Origin: Neobacillus sp. PS3-40
GTDB lineage: Bacteria > Bacillota > Bacilli > Bacillales > Cytobacillaceae
Direction: 5' to 3'
DNA length: 64,000 nt
NCBI RefSeq assembly: GCF_030915485.1
Contig: NZ_CP133266.1
Coordinates: 744,001 to 808,000 of the forward strand
The translations under genes were made by a program, and so were the position numbers. Positions 59,641-64,000 of this stretch are shown piece by piece. The notes beneath the pieces were generated by a model. The model was not told the origin of the DNA. It saw only the letters and a program-made list of their open reading frames with translations, and did no database searches. Position 1 is the stretch's first letter. Each line of letters opens with the position of its first letter.

Positions 59641-60342
59641 CTATTGTTCTAACCAGTTATAGAATGGCACTGTTGTTGATGATGGCTGTTCCGCTTGCGG
59701 ATCCCTGCCATGCATTTGTTTTTGGCGGAATTTGCGTCCCTGGCTTTTTGCCTGATCAATTGTTTTAATTCCGTTTTTCTTCCATTCAAAAAGAATTCTG
59801 TCAATATACCGAAAATTTAATTTCCCAGACATCACAGCCTCACGTAATGCAGCTTTAATAATTGAGGGGTCATGGTGGTCATCATCCATCCACATGCCAA
59901 GTGTTTCGCATTCAAACGGAGATAACGGTCGTCCAAATTCTTTTTCATAACATGTATAAAGATCTGTTTCTTCTGATTGTCTACTCAGTTCTTGCTTACC
60001 TTTTTTATTTAATAGAAACTGGTCAATTAATTTTTCCCATAATGGTCTTAAAGAATATCGTTCAAATCTAATACCTTCTGTTGAACATTCATCTATTATT
60101 TCAATAAACCCATGTTGGATAAGCTTTCTTAGTATTTCTGTACATTCTGTAGTTGAAATCGTCATACGTGAAGAAAGTTCTTCAGGGGTAGGAAACCCAT
60201 TCCCTTTTTCAATAAATGTATTTATGTGCAATAGGAGCATTAGTTCATATTCATTTAATTTAATATTTCTATATTCCAAAAATAAAATAGCAGGAATGGT
60301 AATATTTCCTTCTTCGATCCATGATAATAAACTCGATCTCAT
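59641..60342 (-). CDS. dnaD: DnaD, replication initiation protein
   Basis: 233 residues from the ATG of MRSSLLSWIEEGNIT, with a GGGAGGTG site; the longer frame lacks one. The winged-helix N-terminal domain has NEYELMLLLHINTFIEKG and FPTPEELSSRM; the C-terminal DDBH2 domain has LSPFECETLGMW and FRYIDRILFEWKKNGI, and the end is VPFYNWLEQ as in B. subtilis. It remodels DNA at oriC and PriA restart sites with DnaB/DnaI. Confidence 0.97.
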   Translation of the reverse strand: MRSSLLSWIEEGNITIPAILFLEYRNIKLNEYELMLLLHINTFIEKGNGFPTPEELSSRMTISTTECTEILRKLIQHGFIEIIDECSTEGIRFERYSLRPLWEKLIDQFLLNKKGKQELSRQSEETDLYTCYEKEFGRPLSPFECETLGMWMDDDHHDPSIIKAALREAVMSGKLNFRYIDRILFEWKKNGIKTIDQAKSQGRKFRQKQMHGRDPQAEQPSSTTVPFYNWLEQ

Positions 60343-60413
60343 TTTTAGGACACCTCCCTTTAAGTATACCATGAATTGAGCCATACGAAAATGGAGAAAG
60401 AAAAGCAGATTTT

Positions 60414-60520
60414 GTTAAAAAAACTAGCCTATTGGCGAGCCCCTAAGAGCGATGATTAGGCGTAGTTGCACTTATGCACTAGCAGAATTTATGGAAAAGA
60501 ATTCTGCTTAGCTAAAAATA
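60414..60520 (+). repeat. Dispersed hairpin repeat R2, copy C
   Basis: AAACTAGCCTATTGGCGAGC, CCCTAAGAGCGATGATTAGG and end AGCAGAATTTAT/GAATTCTGCTTAGCTA. It lies where asnS lies in B. subtilis. Confidence 0.82.
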
Positions 60521-60560
60521 GAAAGTAAAAAGTCTGCTAGTGTGCAGACTTTTTACTTTC
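60521..60560 (-). terminator. Terminator of aspB
   Basis: GAAAGTAAAAAGTCTGC-tagtgt-GCAGACTTTTTACTTTC, a 17-pair stem with T-runs. Confidence 0.92.
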
Positions 60561-60612
60561 TTATTGGTAGTGCCTTAATTCAACTTTTTTAGTTTGCCTT
60601 CTATTTAGATAT

Positions 60613-61806
60613 TTATTTTGCTTTTTTTACTCGAATGAATTGGTTAATTCGCTCTACTGCGACCTCTAAAAGATCAAGTGAAGTTGCGTATGATAGACGT
60701 ATGTTATCAGGAGCACCAAAACCGGAACCCGGAATTACTGCCACCTTCGCTTCAACAAGTAACCCTTCAACAAACTCATCAACATTGCTGTATCCTGTTA
60801 ATTCTGCAGCTTCCTTAGCATTCGGGAATAAATAAAATGCACCTTGTGGTTTCACACATGTTAGACCCGGAATAGTAATTAGCTTATCATAAATAGCTTC
60901 GAGCCTTTTTTCGAATGCCAAACGCATTTCTTCAACAGGCTCTTGGGTTCCATTGTAAGCAGCAATTGCAGCATATTGTGCTGTTGTTGTAGGATTGGAA
61001 GTACTATGACTTGCCAGATTAGTCATTGCCTTTATAATTTGCTGATTACCTGCAGCATACCCAATTCTCCAGCCTGTCATAGAATGTGACTTTGAAACAC
61101 CGTTTATAATGATTGTTTGTTCTTTCAATTCATTTGATAATTGTGCAATTGAAACATGTTTAACATCACCATAGATCAATTTTTCATAAATCTCATCAGA
61201 AATAATTAGGATATTTTTTTCAACACAAATTTTTCCTAAATCTCGTAGCTCATCCTCTGTGTAAAGAATACCAGTGGGATTACTTGGAGAATTAAGAATA
61301 ACCGCTTTTGTCTTTTCAGTTATAGCGCCTTCCAACTGTTCAGCTGTGATCTTAAATTCATTACCTTCAGATCCTTCTACATAAACTGGTTTGCCCCCAG
61401 AAAGTTTTACTTGTTCCGGGTAACTTACCCAGTATGGTGTAGGGATAATTACTTCATCCCCGTCATTTAAGATAACCTGAAACAAGGTGTATAAGGCATG
61501 CTTAGCTCCATTTGCCACAATAATTTCATTTGGTTGATATGAGAGCTCTTGATCTTTTGCTAATTTCTCAATGATTGCCTTCTTAAGATCAGGCAATCCA
61601 GCTGAAGGCGTATATTTTGTTTGGCCTTCATTCATTGACTCAACAGCTGCATCCAAAATATGTTTTGGTGTATTAAAATCAGGTTCGCCAGCACCCAATC
61701 CGATTACATCAATACCCTGCGCTTTCAATTCTTTTGCTTTTGCAGTAATTGCCAATGTGGATGACGGTGTTAAGGACATTACTCTGTTTGCTAATTTTAA
61801 TTCCAT
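60613..61806 (-). CDS. aspB: Aspartate aminotransferase, class I/II fold I
   Basis: 397 residues from the ATG of MELKLANRVMSL with a GGAGGAAATAG site. PLP lysine near residue 237 in NGVSKSHSMTGWRIG. Further motifs: LGAGEPDFNTPKHI, NSPSNPTGILY and GSGFGAPDNIRLSYAT. It interconverts aspartate and glutamate with oxaloacetate and 2-oxoglutarate. Downstream of ypmB on the same strand; asnS, which usually follows, is absent. Confidence 0.96.
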   Translation of the reverse strand: MELKLANRVMSLTPSSTLAITAKAKELKAQGIDVIGLGAGEPDFNTPKHILDAAVESMNEGQTKYTPSAGLPDLKKAIIEKLAKDQELSYQPNEIIVANGAKHALYTLFQVILNDGDEVIIPTPYWVSYPEQVKLSGGKPVYVEGSEGNEFKITAEQLEGAITEKTKAVILNSPSNPTGILYTEDELRDLGKICVEKNILIISDEIYEKLIYGDVKHVSIAQLSNELKEQTIIINGVSKSHSMTGWRIGYAAGNQQIIKAMTNLASHSTSNPTTTAQYAAIAAYNGTQEPVEEMRLAFEKRLEAIYDKLITIPGLTCVKPQGAFYLFPNAKEAAELTGYSNVDEFVEGLLVEAKVAVIPGSGFGAPDNIRLSYATSLDLLEVAVERINQFIRVKKAK

Positions 61807-61831
61807 ACTATTTCCTCCACTCACCAATGAA

Positions 61832-62305
61832 TTATAAGTTTTCAATTTTCTTTAACCATTCACCTGTTTCAAAGCGAATATAATAATAATTTATTAAATT
61901 ATTATCGGAACGATAATAGATTTCCCATAAAGGAATATTTTTTTCCATTCCCAATCTGACTGAAATAATTTTTTTGGGATTTTTTGATTCCTCTAATTTT
62001 CGAATTGCCTCTGCTTTTGTAAGGCCATTTTTCGCTTTTTTGATAACCATTTTTTTGCTTTTTTCAGGAATCCAAATAATAATTTTATCGCCTTGTTTAT
62101 TTTCCCCTTCAATAACGTCCACTGTTTCAAGACCATGATACAAATGGAAATCATTTACTTGGCTGATATGAACTTTCTTTTCAGCAAAGGTAACAGCTTT
62201 TTTCTCAGCAATTTTTAAAGGTTCGACTGCGGTTAAATATATTTTAGTAAAGATCCCAATAACAATTAAAAAAAATAATATTAAAATTAAAATCCATTTT
62301 TTCAT
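61832..62305 (-). CDS. ypmB: YpmB, DUF5590 protein with an N-terminal membrane anchor
   Basis: 157 residues. A signal-anchor helix (WILILILFFLIVIGIFTKIY) is followed by an extracellular domain with a repeated PepSY-like plan (GLTKAEAIRKLEESKNPKK, VRLGMEKNIPLWEIYY). Length and place match B. subtilis ypmB. Function unknown; it is 12 bases after ypmA and upstream of aspB. Confidence 0.92.
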   Translation of the reverse strand: MKKWILILILFFLIVIGIFTKIYLTAVEPLKIAEKKAVTFAEKKVHISQVNDFHLYHGLETVDVIEGENKQGDKIIIWIPEKSKKMVIKKAKNGLTKAEAIRKLEESKNPKKIISVRLGMEKNIPLWEIYYRSDNNLINYYYIRFETGEWLKKIENL

Positions 62306-62317
62306 TTTTTCACATCA

Positions 62318-62488
62318 CTATGTACGATAAATTGTAAATATCGCTTTATTTTGATCATCACTATCAAGGGCAAGCCCAAACATAAGGTCTTTATCTTTCA
62401 AAGTCCGGTTAAGTGAGTCTACAATTTTATATAAATCCGAACTATGCTGAATCTTAACTGTTGAGAGAACCTCAATTTTGCTTTCCAA
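62318..62488 (-). CDS. ypmA: YpmA, DUF4264 protein
   Basis: 56 residues from TTG at 62488 (ESKIEVLSTVKIQHSSDL), with an AAGGAGGT site, exactly the length of B. subtilis YpmA. A longer open frame upstream has no ribosome site and is not supported. Conserved part: YKIVDSLNRTLKDKDLMFGL. Function unknown. It is between dinG and ypmB. Confidence 0.93.
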   Translation of the reverse strand: MESKIEVLSTVKIQHSSDLYKIVDSLNRTLKDKDLMFGLALDSDDQNKAIFTIYRT

Positions 62489-62662
62489 AAATTTAACCTC
62501 CTTCACCCAATTTCCCCAATAGGAAATGATGGATTCTATTAAATCATTATAACAGGTGAGAGCCATTTCGCTACTCAAACCAATTAATTTACCAAAATTT
62601 TTTAAACAACGTTACATGTTTTTACTAATTATTAACAATGCATTTTGCCATTACTAACCCAT

Positions 62663-64000
62663 TTAAAGCCATGAATGAATGACTTCAACTAATTCATTGA
62701 TTGGGCCATTTTTTACTGGAATGGCTGGAATTGATTTTAAAAATGCATATCCATAGTTAGTTGAGACAATCCGTTTATCAAAAATAACGATAATACCCCG
62801 ATCCGTTTCCATTCGAATTAAACGGCCGAATCCCTGCTTAAATCGTAAAATAGCTTCAGGCAATGAATAATCAGAAAAGGCATTCCCACCTTGTCTTTTA
62901 ACAAATTCACATTTTGCCTCAGTAAATGGTTCTTCCGGCGAGCTAAATGGAAGTCTGACAATCACAAGGCAAGACAAATCTTCTCCAGGAATATCAATTC
63001 CCTCCCAAAAACTACTTGTACCAAGCAAAATCGCTTTTTCATATCTTTGGAAATTTCTTGTAAGTCTTGTCCGACTTCCACTCGTAATCCCCTGAGCAAT
63101 AAGAGCAAAGTCTTCTAAAAAACCACTTTCTTTTATCAGATCATATGTTTTTCGGAGCATTTCATGGGAAGTAAATAGAATAAGCATTCTCCCCCTTGTT
63201 GCTTCGGCAATTGTAATAAGATGCTCTGTTATTGCCACAACATAATCATCTACCGAAACCGATTTAATCTCCGGCAAATCATCTGGGATAAGGAGTTGAA
63301 TCTGGTTTTTGTAATCGAATGGTGATGGTATTGTTAATGTATTTGTTGAAATCGGATCAATCCCCAATTCCCTCATCACAAATTCATATGATTGGTTAAC
63401 AGTCAAGGTGGCCGATGTAACCACAATCCCTTTTTTCTTTTGAAAAAATTCAGTTTTAAGCGAAGGTGCAATTGACGCAGGTAGGGCAAAAATGGTTGTT
63501 ACATTTTGTGTAGAGCGTAAGTCGATTTCAATCCATCTAACAAAATCTGAATCCCTCAACATCATTTCCCGAATATTTTCTCTCAAATCGTCAAGCTCTA
63601 GTATGAAAACATTCAATTCTTCTAGAAGATTTTTTTGGTCATATGTAAGAGTTTCCTTTACATTTTCAAATAATTCCATTCGTTTCTCAAATAGGAGTTT
63701 TATATCCTTAAGCAAAAAAGCAAATCGTTCTGCACAATGGACAAGTGCAGACATTTCTCTTTCTTGTTCGTTTAAAGAAAGTTTTACTTTCAACCTTTTT
63801 ATTCCTTTAACATTTCCATTTTTTTTATTTGCAAGAATGGCAGCCATTTTAAAGAACTCGTCATTTTCATAAAATAAATTCGAGATAAGCTGGTTAAGCT
63901 CGGATGTTGGAATAATTTCTTCCTGTTTAACCTGGATCGTTTTTATAAGTTCTTCTACTCTATAAAAAAGCAGCCTTTGCTCATAAAGACCTAATTGTCC
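62663..64000 (-). CDS. dinG: DinG-type helicase, probably with an N-terminal exonuclease (5' part outside window)
   Basis: The frame stays open to the window edge, so about 445 C-terminal residues are seen. Helicase motifs: VVTSATLTVNQ, GRMLILFTSHEML, LLGTSSFWEGIDIPGEDLS and RFKQGFGRLIRMETDRG. The stretch before (ILANKKNGNVKG) is not a start. Position next to ypmA and the paralogue YpvA in the window make DinG the clear call. An N-terminal DEDD exonuclease, standard in Firmicutes DinG, would lie outside. Confidence 0.93.
   Translation of the reverse strand, partial: GQLGLYEQRLLFYRVEELIKTIQVKQEEIIPTSELNQLISNLFYENDEFFKMAAILANKKNGNVKGIKRLKVKLSLNEQEREMSALVHCAERFAFLLKDIKLLFEKRMELFENVKETLTYDQKNLLEELNVFILELDDLRENIREMMLRDSDFVRWIEIDLRSTQNVTTIFALPASIAPSLKTEFFQKKKGIVVTSATLTVNQSYEFVMRELGIDPISTNTLTIPSPFDYKNQIQLLIPDDLPEIKSVSVDDYVVAITEHLITIAEATRGRMLILFTSHEMLRKTYDLIKESGFLEDFALIAQGITSGSRTRLTRNFQRYEKAILLGTSSFWEGIDIPGEDLSCLVIVRLPFSSPEEPFTEAKCEFVKRQGGNAFSDYSLPEAILRFKQGFGRLIRMETDRGIIVIFDKRIVSTNYGYAFLKSIPAIPVKNGPINELVEVIHSWL

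Overview
The window is low-GC DNA from a spore-forming Bacillaceae. Spore genes are present (sspL, sspM, cotD, yppG). Most of the backbone follows the Bacillus subtilis order from cspD to dinG: cspD-ypeQ-ypeP-ypdQ-sspL-ypcP-dynA-ypbQ-bpsA-ypwA-ypvA-ypsC-rnpB-gpsB-ypsA-cotD-mrfB-mrfA-yppG-yppF-yppE-yppD-sspM-yppC-recU-ponA-ypoC-nth-dnaD-aspB-ypmB-ypmA-dinG. Product lengths and the nitric-oxide genes would suit a denitrifying Bacillus/Neobacillus-type organism, but the genus is an inference.

Layout. 1-5.9 kb: cydABCD (cytochrome bd oxidase and its exporter), cut by the left edge. 6-18.8 kb: cold-shock gene, RNase H-like genes, sspL, the YpcP exonuclease, a sulfurtransferase, a nucleotidyltransferase, the double dynamin DynA and the alkylpyrone pair YpbQ/BpsA. 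19-22.6 kb: a CheX-like gene, a tiny zinc-ribbon gene and a three-subunit ba3-type cytochrome c oxidase. 25.9-31.9 kb: a nitric-oxide island with a quinol NO reductase, a divergent Crp/Fnr regulator, three DUF2249 proteins, an NnrS/oxidase-like membrane protein and a DUF59 iron-sulfur factor. 31.9-35.2 kb: dispersed repeats, a short non-autonomous element and an intact IS1182-type element. 35.3-44.5 kb: ypvA, ypsC, rnpB, gpsB, ypsA, cotD, mrfBA. 44.8-47.7 kb: a second Crp/Fnr regulator, hybrid-cluster protein Hcp and a small heat-shock protein. 47.7-50.8 kb: repeats, a second IS copy with a frameshifted transposase and a decayed transposase. 50.9-64 kb: yppG to dinG; dinG is cut by the right edge. 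asnS is missing from its usual place between aspB and dnaD, and xpt-pbuX is missing after bpsA.

How the genes fit together. Four genes or operons (cydA, a DUF2249 gene, the NO reductase and hcp), plus the regulator gene at 29.1 kb, carry a TGTGA-N6-TCACA-like palindrome. In each case its centre lies 31-33 bp upstream of a plausible -10 box, the geometry of a class II Crp/Fnr promoter. This suggests one oxygen/NO-responsive regulon for a high-affinity oxidase, NO removal, hydroxylamine/NO-product removal and iron-sulfur repair.

A second theme is mobile DNA. A GC-rich palindromic repeat of about 130 bp occurs at seven loci. Three of them are interrupted near the middle by IS1182-type elements or a 369-bp derivative. 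Two further repeat families and several unlisted small ORFs are described below.
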